This document shows, piece after piece, positions 1-7,756 of a stretch of DNA of 64,000 bases. The translations under genes were made by a program, and so were the position numbers. Below the pieces are notes generated by a model. It saw only the letters and a program-made list of their open reading frames with translations, was not told the origin of the DNA and did not search any database. Source of the DNA: Chryseobacterium shigense (GTDB taxonomy: Bacteria; Bacteroidota; Bacteroidia; Flavobacteriales; Weeksellaceae). The DNA is taken from assembly GCF_900156575.1 (NCBI RefSeq), contig NZ_FTNY01000003.1, forward strand, positions 789,133 through 853,132, read 5' to 3'. Within the stretch, counting starts at the first letter, position 1. Every line of letters begins with the position of its first letter.

Positions 1-117
1 CTACAGGCTGGGAAACCGGTCAGTAAAAAAGAAATTAATGTAACTTATCAGTATATTAACAATGAATGGAAAGTTACAGAAACAAAGGAAGAAAAAGTAA
101 AAGTATTTCAAGATTAA
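1..117 (+). CDS. C-terminal end of an unidentified protein (partial)
   Basis: An open frame runs in from the left edge and stops at TAA (115-117), giving the last 38 residues of a protein. The tail is lysine- and glutamate-rich and ends KVFQD. It contains a short beta-like stretch (INVTYQYINNEWKVTE) but no family could be recognised from so little sequence. The start and most of the gene lie outside the window. About 120 bases of AT-rich spacer separate it from RNase R. Confidence 0.6.
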   Translation, partial: LQAGKPVSKKEINVTYQYINNEWKVTETKEEKVKVFQD

Positions 118-237
118 GAGATCGATACTTTTAAGAAATGAAGAAAAAATACAGATAATCCAGACAGTGATGTAGTAAATTTAGAATAAATCACATTCGG
201 ATTATTACAGTTAAATAACAATTAAATAACATTAAAA

Positions 238-2391
238 ATGCCAAGAAAAGGTAAATATATAAGCCATAAAAACGAACAGAAACTCATGGAAATCGGAAGA
301 TTGATCCTGCGTTTCATGAATACCAATTCGTCCAAGATCTATAATTACAAGCAGATCTCAGACGGAATAGAATACAAAAACCCCCGTCAGAGAGAATTGG
401 TGATCCAGGCTCTTCATAAACTTCAGGGCTCTGAGAAAATCAAAGAAGTGGAGAAAGGAAAATTTATTGTGAATCTGAATATTGCAGGAACATTAACCGG
501 GATCATCGATTTTAATCAGTCCGGCAATGCTTATGTAAAAGTAGAAGGTGTGGAAGATGATGTATTTATTCACTCCAAAAATGTGAAAGACGCCCTTCAG
601 GGAGATAAAGTTTTGATCATCACCTATCATTTTAAAGGTAAGAAACTAGAAGGTTCGGTACTGGAAGTTCTGGAAAGAAATAGAACGGAATTTGTAGGGA
701 CGTTCCAGCTGGTTGCTCACAAAGATTTTGGATTTGTAGTTTGCGATAAAAAATCCATCAACACTGACATTTTTATTCCGAAAACAAAATTCGGAGGTGC
801 TGAAAACGGGGATAAAGTAGTCGTAAAGATGACCGAATGGAGACCGGGTGACAAAAATCCTCAGGGAGAAATTACCCAGGTGTTGGGAGCTCCTGGTGAA
901 CATGAAACAGAGATCCACTCTATCCTTGCGGAATATGGTCTTCCTTATGAATTTCCACAGGAAGTAGAGCTCGATGCTGATAAAATTGACAGAAGAATCA
1001 CCGATGAAGAAGCCGCCAAGCGTTGGGATATGCGTGATATCTGTACCTTCACCATTGACCCTAAAGATGCAAAAGATTTTGATGATGCGCTTTCTATAAG
1101 AAAATTAGAAAACGGAAACTGGGAAATCGGGGTACACATCGCAGACGTTTCCCACTATGTAGTTCCGGGAACGATGCTGGATGATGAAGCTTATAAAAGA
1201 GCAACTTCGGTATACCTTGTAGACCGTGTGGTTCCCATGCTTCCGGAAGTTTTAAGTAACGATGTATGTTCCCTTCGTCCCAATGAAGATAAATATACAT
1301 TTTCAGCAGTTTTTCAGCTGAATGACAAAGCAGAGATTCAGAAACAATGGTTTGGAAGAACAGTCATTCATTCAGACAGAAGATTTACGTACGAAGAAGC
1401 TCAGGAACGTATAGAAACTGGTCAGGGAGATCTTGCAGAAGAAATCAATACTTTGGACAGACTTGCGAAAATCATGCGTGATGAACGTGTGAGAAATGGA
1501 GCGATTACTTTCGACAGAAGCGAAGTGAGATTCAATCTGGATGAAAACAATTCACCCATTGGCGTGTACTTTAAAATAAGCAAGGATTCCAATCACCTGA
1601 TCGAAGAATTCATGCTTTTAGCGAATAAAAAAGTATCCGAATTTGTATCCTTGACCAGTAAAGGAACAGTAAGTAACAATACCTTTATTTACAGGGTGCA
1701 TGATGATCCAAATCCTGCAAAACTGGAAGCATTGAGAGATTTTGTCTCTACTTTCGGATATAAAATGAACCTTGACAACACTAAGAAAGTAGCCGAATCA
1801 TTGAACAAGCTTCTTTTTGACGTCAAAGGAAAAGGAGAAGAAAATATGATCGAAACGCTGGCCATGAGAAGTATGAGCAAAGCCGTATATTCTACAGAAC
1901 CTATCGGACACTACGGTTTAGGTTTCGAATACTACAGCCACTTCACCTCTCCTATCCGACGTTATCCCGACCTTCTGGCCCATCGTCTTTTACAGCATTA
2001 TCTTGATGGAGGTAAATCTCCGAGCAAACAGGAACTTGAAGATAAGGCAAAACACTGCAGTGCTATGGAAAGACTGGCTGCTGATGCAGAAAGAGATTCC
2101 ATTAAGTTCATGCAGGTGAAATTTATGGAAAAACATCTTGGAGAAACCTTTACCGGAGTGATCTCTGGTGTTGCAGAATTCGGTTTCTGGGTAGAAATAC
2201 CTGAAAACGGTGCTGAAGGGTTAATCAAATTGAGAGATCTTGTTGATGATTCCTATTCTTACGATCAGAAGACCCATGCCGTGTATGGTAACAGAACCGG
2301 TAAAAAGCATCAGTTAGGAGACGAAGTTCAGATTAAAGTAGTAAAAGCCAACCTTATTCAAAAGCAGTTAGACTTTAAGATTGTTGATTAA
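238..2391 (+). CDS. rnr: Ribonuclease R (3'-5' exoribonuclease)
   Basis: This 717-residue protein degrades structured RNA from the 3' end and takes part in mRNA decay and rRNA quality control in the cytoplasm. The layout is the family standard: an N-terminal winged-helix-like segment (about 15-75), two cold-shock OB domains (about 85-215), the RNB catalytic domain (about 255-590) and a C-terminal S1 domain (about 635-715). The catalytic acidic cluster DPKDAKDFDDA sits near residue 274, and the conserved HFTSPIRRYPDL block near residue 570. Length fits bacterial RNase R rather than RNase II. The ATG at 238 is preceded by a long AT-rich leader. The gene appears monocistronic or leads the LysE-like gene 65 bases downstream. 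Confidence 0.96.
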   Translation: MPRKGKYISHKNEQKLMEIGRLILRFMNTNSSKIYNYKQISDGIEYKNPRQRELVIQALHKLQGSEKIKEVEKGKFIVNLNIAGTLTGIIDFNQSGNAYVKVEGVEDDVFIHSKNVKDALQGDKVLIITYHFKGKKLEGSVLEVLERNRTEFVGTFQLVAHKDFGFVVCDKKSINTDIFIPKTKFGGAENGDKVVVKMTEWRPGDKNPQGEITQVLGAPGEHETEIHSILAEYGLPYEFPQEVELDADKIDRRITDEEAAKRWDMRDICTFTIDPKDAKDFDDALSIRKLENGNWEIGVHIADVSHYVVPGTMLDDEAYKRATSVYLVDRVVPMLPEVLSNDVCSLRPNEDKYTFSAVFQLNDKAEIQKQWFGRTVIHSDRRFTYEEAQERIETGQGDLAEEINTLDRLAKIMRDERVRNGAITFDRSEVRFNLDENNSPIGVYFKISKDSNHLIEEFMLLANKKVSEFVSLTSKGTVSNNTFIYRVHDDPNPAKLEALRDFVSTFGYKMNLDNTKKVAESLNKLLFDVKGKGEENMIETLAMRSMSKAVYSTEPIGHYGLGFEYYSHFTSPIRRYPDLLAHRLLQHYLDGGKSPSKQELEDKAKHCSAMERLAADAERDSIKFMQVKFMEKHLGETFTGVISGVAEFGFWVEIPENGAEGLIKLRDLVDDSYSYDQKTHAVYGNRTGKKHQLGDEVQIKVVKANLIQKQLDFKIVD

Positions 2392-2456
2392 TTAAATCAT
2401 AAAGTATAACTTTGTATCAAAGGGATGAAATTTTTTTTCATTTAAAATACTATTGA

Positions 2457-3143
2457 ATGTTTGAACTTGTACTTTCTGCCGTTGTCTTAGGATTTATGCT
2501 GAGCCTGGTTTTTATAGGACCTATCTTTTTCCTGCTCATTGAAACCAGTTTTTCCAGAGGACCAAGACATGCTCTGGCACTGGACCTAGGAGTCATCACG
2601 GCAGATATATTATGCATTGTTGCGGCTTATTATGCCAGTGCAGACATTGTCACTTTAATAGATAAACATCCCGGATTTTACAGGATTACTTCTATTCTTA
2701 TATTTGTATACGGGATCGTCATGATGGTCACCAGGACCAAAATGCATATGCCCGGTGAAGAAAGGATCATTGGCCAAAACTATTTTAAAACGTTTTTCAA
2801 TGGTTTTTTCTTCAATCTTTTAAACGTAGGAGTGATTCTTTTCTGGCTGGTAACGGTGATTTCCGTACGAAACCAGTATCCTGATACCAGCAGTTTTATA
2901 CTCTACGTAGGCATTGTCATTGGCACCTACCTGTGTATTGATCTGGCCAAAATATTCTTAGCAAAACAATTTCACGATAAACTTACCCAGAAACTCGCCA
3001 ACAAGATCAGAAGAATTGTAGGCGGGATTCTTATTGTTTTCAGTTTCTTTATATTCTTACAAAGCTTTAAGAAATTCAATCAGTTCGACAGACGTTTGGA
3101 AGAAGCTGAGAAAAAAGAAATCAAATACCAAAAAACACAATGA
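2457..3143 (+). CDS. LysE-family amino-acid exporter
   Basis: A 228-residue inner-membrane protein with about six hydrophobic segments, beginning directly with one (FELVLSAVVLGFMLSLVFIGPIFF). The N-terminal G-P-I-F-F-x-L-I-E-T-S-F-S-R-G-P-R pattern followed by a second helix with conserved Asp matches the LysE/RhtB exporter superfamily. The substrate cannot be told from sequence. The C-terminal tail is charged and lysine-rich. The last four bases overlap the start of the next gene, so it is translationally coupled to the S66 peptidase; whether the two work together is unknown. Confidence 0.85.
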   Translation: MFELVLSAVVLGFMLSLVFIGPIFFLLIETSFSRGPRHALALDLGVITADILCIVAAYYASADIVTLIDKHPGFYRITSILIFVYGIVMMVTRTKMHMPGEERIIGQNYFKTFFNGFFFNLLNVGVILFWLVTVISVRNQYPDTSSFILYVGIVIGTYLCIDLAKIFLAKQFHDKLTQKLANKIRRIVGGILIVFSFFIFLQSFKKFNQFDRRLEEAEKKEIKYQKTQ

Positions 3144-4069
3144 AAAAAATAATCTTTCCAAAAGCCCTTAAAAAAGGAGCTAAAATAGCTGTGATCTCCC
3201 CTGCCGGAGCTGTAGATCCATCTCAACTTGAAAAAAGTATAGAAATGATCAAAAGCAATGGTTTTGAACCTGTTTTGGGTAAAAATCTCTATACGAAGTT
3301 TTCAAACGGATACAATTATGCAGGAACAGAACAGGAAAGATTAAAAGATATGAACTGGGCTTTGAATGATAAAGATATTTCAGCAGTCTGGGCTTCCAGA
3401 GGCGGTTACGGATGCCAGCATCTTGTTCAGCATCTCAAACTGAAGAACTTTACAGAAAATCCGAAATGGTATATCGGTTATTCAGATAATACGGTCATAC
3501 AAAGCTATTTATTAAACAAAGGTTTCGCTTCCATCCACGGCCAGACCATCAAAACTTCAAGTTTTGGAGTGACGGATGAAAGCTATGCCCTGATCTTTGA
3601 TATTTTAAAAGGAAAAAGCCTCAAATATGCTTTAAAATCTCATCAGTTTAATAAGAAAGGTACTATTGAAGGAGAGCTTGTTGGAGGTAATTTAGCCTTA
3701 ATCTATGCGCTTCTGGGAACCAAATATTCTTTTAACTTTAAGGATAAGATTTTATTTATTGAAGATATCGGCGAAAATTTCTATGCCCTGGACCGAATGA
3801 TCATGAGTCTGGAATTAGCCGGAGTTTTCAGTAAAATAAAAGGACTGATCGTAGGCGGAATGACCAATATGGGCGATGAAAAAGAGAATAAAAGCTATGA
3901 AGAAAGCTTCGATGAATTTGCCTATCAACTGATTTCACACAGGATTTCAAAGTATAAATTCCCTGCTGTTTTCGGATTCCCGAATGGACATATTAAGGAC
4001 AACAGACCTTTGATTATTGGCGGAAAGGTTACGATGAAGATTGGAGATAAAGTTAGGATTGAGTTTTAA
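3140..4069 (+). CDS. S66 family peptidase (LD-carboxypeptidase / MccF-like)
   Basis: This 309-residue serine peptidase belongs to family S66, whose members cleave the L,D bond of muropeptide tetrapeptides during murein recycling (LdcA) or inactivate microcin C (MccF). The nucleophile is Ser115 in the GYSDN motif; the conserved glutamate is expected near ELVGGNLALIYALLGT (about 180) and the histidine near FGFPNGHIKDNRP (about 275-287). There is no signal peptide, which fits cytoplasmic muropeptide recycling. The ATG overlaps the stop of the LysE-like gene (ATGA). LdcA role is the likelier one; MccF-type detoxification cannot be excluded. Confidence 0.9.
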   Translation: MKKIIFPKALKKGAKIAVISPAGAVDPSQLEKSIEMIKSNGFEPVLGKNLYTKFSNGYNYAGTEQERLKDMNWALNDKDISAVWASRGGYGCQHLVQHLKLKNFTENPKWYIGYSDNTVIQSYLLNKGFASIHGQTIKTSSFGVTDESYALIFDILKGKSLKYALKSHQFNKKGTIEGELVGGNLALIYALLGTKYSFNFKDKILFIEDIGENFYALDRMIMSLELAGVFSKIKGLIVGGMTNMGDEKENKSYEESFDEFAYQLISHRISKYKFPAVFGFPNGHIKDNRPLIIGGKVTMKIGDKVRIEF

Positions 4070-4083
4070 AAGGATGATTTCAA

Positions 4084-4509
4084 ATGAAGCTTATTGAGAA
4101 CATTGAGCCCATAAAAATCACTCCGGATCTTGTAAAAAGTTCACTTTATATTATATTTTTAATTACTGTGTTATCGTATTTTATTTTCTTTGACAAGAAT
4201 TTAAAGATTGAATATAAGGAAACCTGTCCATGTAATACGGAATACACCCTTTCTCAATATGATGAAAGAGAAAAGATCTGGGAAAATAGAAAATATGCTA
4301 CTGACCCAGACCTTAAAACATTTAAACTCAAGAACAAGATGGGTTTTACGATCGATAAGCTTGAAAATATTGATTTTTATAAATTGAATGATACCCTTTT
4401 CAGACCTTCAGAAAAAAGTGCATTTGACTTTTTCTCAAAACGCTTTTACTGGGACTGCAAAAACAAAGAAGTTTGGATATCTACACACTATAAATTATCT
4501 TTTAAATAA
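4084..4509 (+). CDS. Hypothetical membrane-anchored protein
   Basis: A 141-residue protein of unknown function. It has a short N-terminal cytoplasmic part, one transmembrane helix (about residues 20-37) and a soluble, probably periplasmic remainder with two cysteines in CPCN (about 52) and one in DCKN near the end, which could form disulfides. It starts 14 bases after the S66 gene and its final A is the first base of the yraN start codon, so it belongs to the same run of genes. I recognise no family. Confidence 0.7.
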   Translation: MKLIENIEPIKITPDLVKSSLYIIFLITVLSYFIFFDKNLKIEYKETCPCNTEYTLSQYDEREKIWENRKYATDPDLKTFKLKNKMGFTIDKLENIDFYKLNDTLFRPSEKSAFDFFSKRFYWDCKNKEVWISTHYKLSFK

Positions 4510-4880
4510 TGGCAACTCATAATGATTTCGGTAAAATAGCAGAAGACCTCGCGGCAGAATATCTGCAGAAGAACGGCTATACCATTATAACCAGAAATTT
4601 CAGGTTTCAAAAAGCTGAAATAGATATCATTGCTGAAAAAGAAAACCTGATCATCATCATTGAAGTAAAAGCCCGTTCTACAGACGCTTATATCCTTCCT
4701 CAGGAAGCGGTTACCAAAACAAAAATCCGGTCTATTGTTTCAGCAGCCAACCACTATCTCGAAGAATTTTACAGGAATCATGAAGTAAGGTTTGATATTA
4801 TTTCTGTTCTTCCTGACGAAAAAAAGAACCTGACCATTGAACATATTACCGATGCTTTTGAAGCTTTAGATGCCAACTGA
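4509..4880 (+). CDS. YraN family (UPF0102) nuclease-like protein
   Basis: A 123-residue protein of the YraN/UPF0102 family, a predicted restriction-endonuclease-fold protein related to Holliday-junction resolvases. The signature is present: G-x-x-x-E-D-L-A-A-E-Y-L at the N terminus, R-N-F-R around residue 31, and the E-I-D-I-I ... E-V-K-A-R catalytic-like core at about 38-57. Length is typical. It overlaps both neighbours by a single base. Biochemical function of the family is not firmly established. Confidence 0.9.
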   Translation: MATHNDFGKIAEDLAAEYLQKNGYTIITRNFRFQKAEIDIIAEKENLIIIIEVKARSTDAYILPQEAVTKTKIRSIVSAANHYLEEFYRNHEVRFDIISVLPDEKKNLTIEHITDAFEALDAN

Positions 4881-5707
4881 TGATGCAAAATTTAGATTGG
4901 GATAGTATTTATTCCGTTGTAGTTTACGTTCTGAAGAACTATCCGCTTAAAATCCTCTTTTATATGTCTTTATTCTTTATAATAGGCATAGTGATCAGTA
5001 TCATTTACAGCGTGATTTTAAAAAAATATAAAGTTTTTTCAAGAGAACACAAATACTACAACTGGGCAGTAAAACTTTATATTCCCGCTATTTTTATCAT
5101 CAACATTGTATTTGCTCTCAAACTGGGATTGTTCTGGGGTGCCTACGAAGCCTTAAAGAAGGACAGCTACTCTATTTCGCAGCAAACCTACAATGCCGGC
5201 ACTTACTATGCTTTTAAAGACGAACAATCCAAAAAACAATTTGTGGGAAAACTTCAGTCTGTGGTATCAGATCTGAGCAACAGTAATCAGAATACGAAGA
5301 TCCGAATTGTGGATATTGCCAAAGCCTACGACACAAAATACCAGGTGGTAGACAGCCCGAAAAACTGGCTGGCCTCTTTGTTTGCAGAAAAATACGGTGA
5401 CAGGATCCACACGCTTGTCCTATATGGAATGCTTAATGCAGTTCCCCATGTGAATATTTCAGAAAGTATTTCCTATAAAGAATTTGATCAATTGACCAAT
5501 CAGCTCGTCATGCTGGATCCAAAAGATGTGGAATCTTCTATTGTGAAGAATGTTCAGAATTTATTTCTGATGGTTTTGAAATCACAGTTTAAAACTATTA
5601 TCAATGGAATTCTCATCATCTGGATCGTGCTCATGCTGATTCCATTAGTTGAATTCTGGATCTACAGATATGTAATGAAAAGAAAAAAGAACAATGTAAG
5701 AATGTAA
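4880..5707 (+). CDS. Hypothetical membrane protein
   Basis: A 275-residue protein with about three membrane helices (roughly residues 22-46, 64-90 and 236-262) and a soluble central part of about 140 residues. It begins with two consecutive ATG codons, so the start may be 4880 or 4883; the first overlaps the yraN stop by one base (TGATG). The C terminus is basic (KRKKNN). No family recognised. It ends the gene run that begins at 2457. Confidence 0.7.
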   Translation: MMQNLDWDSIYSVVVYVLKNYPLKILFYMSLFFIIGIVISIIYSVILKKYKVFSREHKYYNWAVKLYIPAIFIINIVFALKLGLFWGAYEALKKDSYSISQQTYNAGTYYAFKDEQSKKQFVGKLQSVVSDLSNSNQNTKIRIVDIAKAYDTKYQVVDSPKNWLASLFAEKYGDRIHTLVLYGMLNAVPHVNISESISYKEFDQLTNQLVMLDPKDVESSIVKNVQNLFLMVLKSQFKTIINGILIIWIVLMLIPLVEFWIYRYVMKRKKNNVRM

Positions 5708-5773
5708 CAGTGTATCAATGCAAAAAATGCAGACTACTTTTTTATTGTTACATGGCTAGACTGATACATTGTT
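5707..5773. repeat. Imperfect inverted repeat between gene runs
   Basis: AACAGTGTATCA (5707-5718) faces TGATACATTGTT (5762-5773); 11 of 12 bases can pair across a spacer of about 43 bases. There is no T tract, so it is not a classical intrinsic terminator. It separates the yraN gene run from the SDR gene. Confidence 0.35.
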
Positions 5774-5791
5774 AAATTAAAAATATATTTT

Positions 5792-6541
5792 ATGAAAACA
5801 ATACTCATCACCGGAGCGACTTCCGGAATAGGAAAATCTACGGCAGAGCTTCTTGCCAGACAGGGAAACAGAATCATCATCTGTGGAAGGAGGAATGAAG
5901 TGCTGGAATCTGTAAAAGCCGAACTTTCTCAATATACCGAAATATTTAGTTTAATGTTTGACGTAAGAAATCTTGAAGAAGTTGAAAATGCCATTCATTC
6001 TCTTCCTGAAGAATGGAAAAATATTGATGTTTTAATCAATAATGCGGGGAATGCCCATGGTTTGGAGCCTCTTTCTTCCGGAAATACAGATGATTGGGAT
6101 TCTATGATCGATGGCAATGTTAAAGGCCTTTTATACGTTTCCAAAATGATTATCCCCACTATGAAAGCCCGTAATACAGGCCATATCGTAAACATTAGTT
6201 CAGTGGCAGCAAGACAAACGTATGCTAACGGTACAGTATACTGTGCAACTAAAAAAGCAGTTGACGTAATTTCCGAAGGAATGCGTCTGGAACTTACCGA
6301 ATTTGGAATCAAAGTGAGCAATATTCAGCCCGGTGCAGTGGAAACAGACTTCTCTTTGGTAAGATTCAAAGGAGATAGCGAAAGAGCAGCAACTGTATAC
6401 GCCGGATATGATGCACTGAAAGCCGAAGATATTGCTGATGCCATCGCTTATTGCATAAATGCACCAAAACATGTGATGGTTTCAGATATGACCATTTATC
6501 CGAGTGCCCAAAGTGAGCCAAGAACGATTTACAGAAAATAG
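5792..6541 (+). CDS. SDR family NAD(P)-dependent oxidoreductase (YdfG-like)
   Basis: A classical short-chain dehydrogenase of 249 residues. The Rossmann glycine motif TGATSGIGK is at residues 7-15, the NNAG motif near 84-87, the catalytic serine in NISSVAA near 135, and Y-x-x-x-K (YCATKKA) near 150. The C-terminal half (PGAVETDFS) resembles the YdfG/serine 3-dehydrogenase branch, acting on 3-hydroxy acids such as serine or 3-hydroxypropionate. The exact substrate is inference. It is followed at once by a lipoprotein gene with a GTG start one base after its stop. Confidence 0.92.
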   Translation: MKTILITGATSGIGKSTAELLARQGNRIIICGRRNEVLESVKAELSQYTEIFSLMFDVRNLEEVENAIHSLPEEWKNIDVLINNAGNAHGLEPLSSGNTDDWDSMIDGNVKGLLYVSKMIIPTMKARNTGHIVNISSVAARQTYANGTVYCATKKAVDVISEGMRLELTEFGIKVSNIQPGAVETDFSLVRFKGDSERAATVYAGYDALKAEDIADAIAYCINAPKHVMVSDMTIYPSAQSEPRTIYRK

Positions 6542-6542
6542 G

Positions 6543-6983
6543 GTGAAAAAAGGATCACTTTTTATTCTGTTTTTTTCATTGGCATTTTGGAGTTGCCAAA
6601 GTGTGGATACTTCTGAAAAAGAGGGGAAACTATTTGAAACCATTAAACTCCTGGATAGCTACCTCCGGAATAATGATCAGAAGATCGCAGATATTTTGGA
6701 TGAGGATGTTTCTTTTGGTCATTCCAATGGCTGGATACAGAACTTTGAAGATTTCAAAAAAGATTTTTCATCAAAAAAAGTGATTTATCAAGCTATTCAT
6801 CAAACAGAACTTTCTGAGATCAAACACTATAAAAATACAGCAAGTATCAGAAGGAAGATAAAAGTTTTGGGAACGTACAAAAATCAGGATTTTGAAATGA
6901 AACTGGCTTTGCTGGAGATCTGGATACAAAAGAATACCGGATGGAAACTCTGGAGTCGTCAGAGTGTGGAAATAAAGCCATAA
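6543..6983 (+). CDS. NTF2-like (DUF4440-type) lipoprotein
   Basis: A 146-residue predicted lipoprotein. I chose the GTG at 6543 because it puts a lysine pair and a hydrophobic stretch directly before a lipobox (FWSC, Cys18); an upstream ATG inside the SDR gene would add 13 residues and spoil the signal peptide. The mature part has the NTF2/DUF4440 flavour: an initial helix with D-x-x-L-x-x-D-V-S-F-G-H-S-N-G, then beta strands ending in W-x-L-W-S-R-Q-S. Such folds serve as binding pockets or small enzymes; no role can be assigned. Confidence 0.75.
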   Translation: MKKGSLFILFFSLAFWSCQSVDTSEKEGKLFETIKLLDSYLRNNDQKIADILDEDVSFGHSNGWIQNFEDFKKDFSSKKVIYQAIHQTELSEIKHYKNTASIRRKIKVLGTYKNQDFEMKLALLEIWIQKNTGWKLWSRQSVEIKP

Positions 6984-7050
6984 ATTTGTGCAAATTTGAA
7001 GCAATTTTGCCCTTTTTGCGATTTTGCGACCTAGCTTAAAAATTAAAGAG

Positions 7051-7731
7051 ATGAAAATTCTATATCTGGAAACCTCTTCCAAAAATTGTTCAGTAGCTAT
7101 TTCGGAGGACGAAAAGCTCCTGTGTCTTTGTGAAGAAGTCTCCGAGAACTATAAACAGTCTGAAAGTCTTCACACGTATGTAGAATGGGCACTGGAAGGC
7201 GCCGGGCTCACCATGCAGGACATCGAGGCGGTTTCTTTAGGTAAAGGACCTGGTTCTTATACCGGATTAAGAATCGGGGCAGCTTCTGCAAAAGGTTTCT
7301 GCTACGGACTGAAGATTCCGCTTATTGCGGTAAATTCTTTAGAAAGCATGATAGAGCCTTTTTTAGGCAGTATCTATGATTTTGTAGTGCCATTGATTGA
7401 TGCCAGGAGAATGGAGGTGTATACAGCCGTTTATGACGGTAGGACAGGGGAGGAGCTCTCGCAGACCGAAGCTAAAATTCTGGATGAAACTTCTTTCGGA
7501 GAATTTAAAGATAAAAAAGTGATTTTTGTTGGGGATGGTGCCAGGAAAGCAAAAGATATTCTCGACCTGCCTGAAGCAGAATTTAGAGATGACGTGTATC
7601 CTTCTGCACAGTACCTTATCAAAAAGACTCTGGAAAAGATAGATCAAAAGGAAGTGGAAGATATTGCTTACTTTGAGCCTTTTTATCTCAAAGATTTTCA
7701 CGGGGTAAAGAAAAAGAAAAGCGAAGAGTAG
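7051..7731 (+). CDS. tsaB: tRNA threonylcarbamoyladenosine biosynthesis protein TsaB
   Basis: A 226-residue ASKHA-fold protein that scaffolds TsaD and TsaE in making t6A37 on ANN-decoding tRNAs. The N-terminal strand LYLETSSKNCSVAI and the family motif SLGKGPGSYTGLRIG (about 62-76) are clear. The ATG at 7051 is preceded by AAAGAG and begins with the expected first strand, so an upstream TTG-initiated extension was rejected. The stop codon lies within the stem of a bidirectional terminator shared with the convergent sprE. Confidence 0.94.
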   Translation: MKILYLETSSKNCSVAISEDEKLLCLCEEVSENYKQSESLHTYVEWALEGAGLTMQDIEAVSLGKGPGSYTGLRIGAASAKGFCYGLKIPLIAVNSLESMIEPFLGSIYDFVVPLIDARRMEVYTAVYDGRTGEELSQTEAKILDETSFGEFKDKKVIFVGDGARKAKDILDLPEAEFRDDVYPSAQYLIKKTLEKIDQKEVEDIAYFEPFYLKDFHGVKKKKSEE

Positions 7732-7746
7732 ATCTTCGCTTTTTTT
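7717..7746. terminator. Bidirectional terminator between tsaB and sprE
   Basis: AAAAGCGAAGA (7717-7727) pairs with TCTTCGCTTTT (7733-7743) around a 5-base loop, with A residues before and T residues after. It serves both convergent genes. Confidence 0.85.
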
Positions 7747-7756
7747 ATTTATTTGG

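Noticed and set aside
6200..6472. Antisense protein within the SDR gene
   Set aside because: Shadow frame over a well-supported oxidoreductase; no motif of its own.
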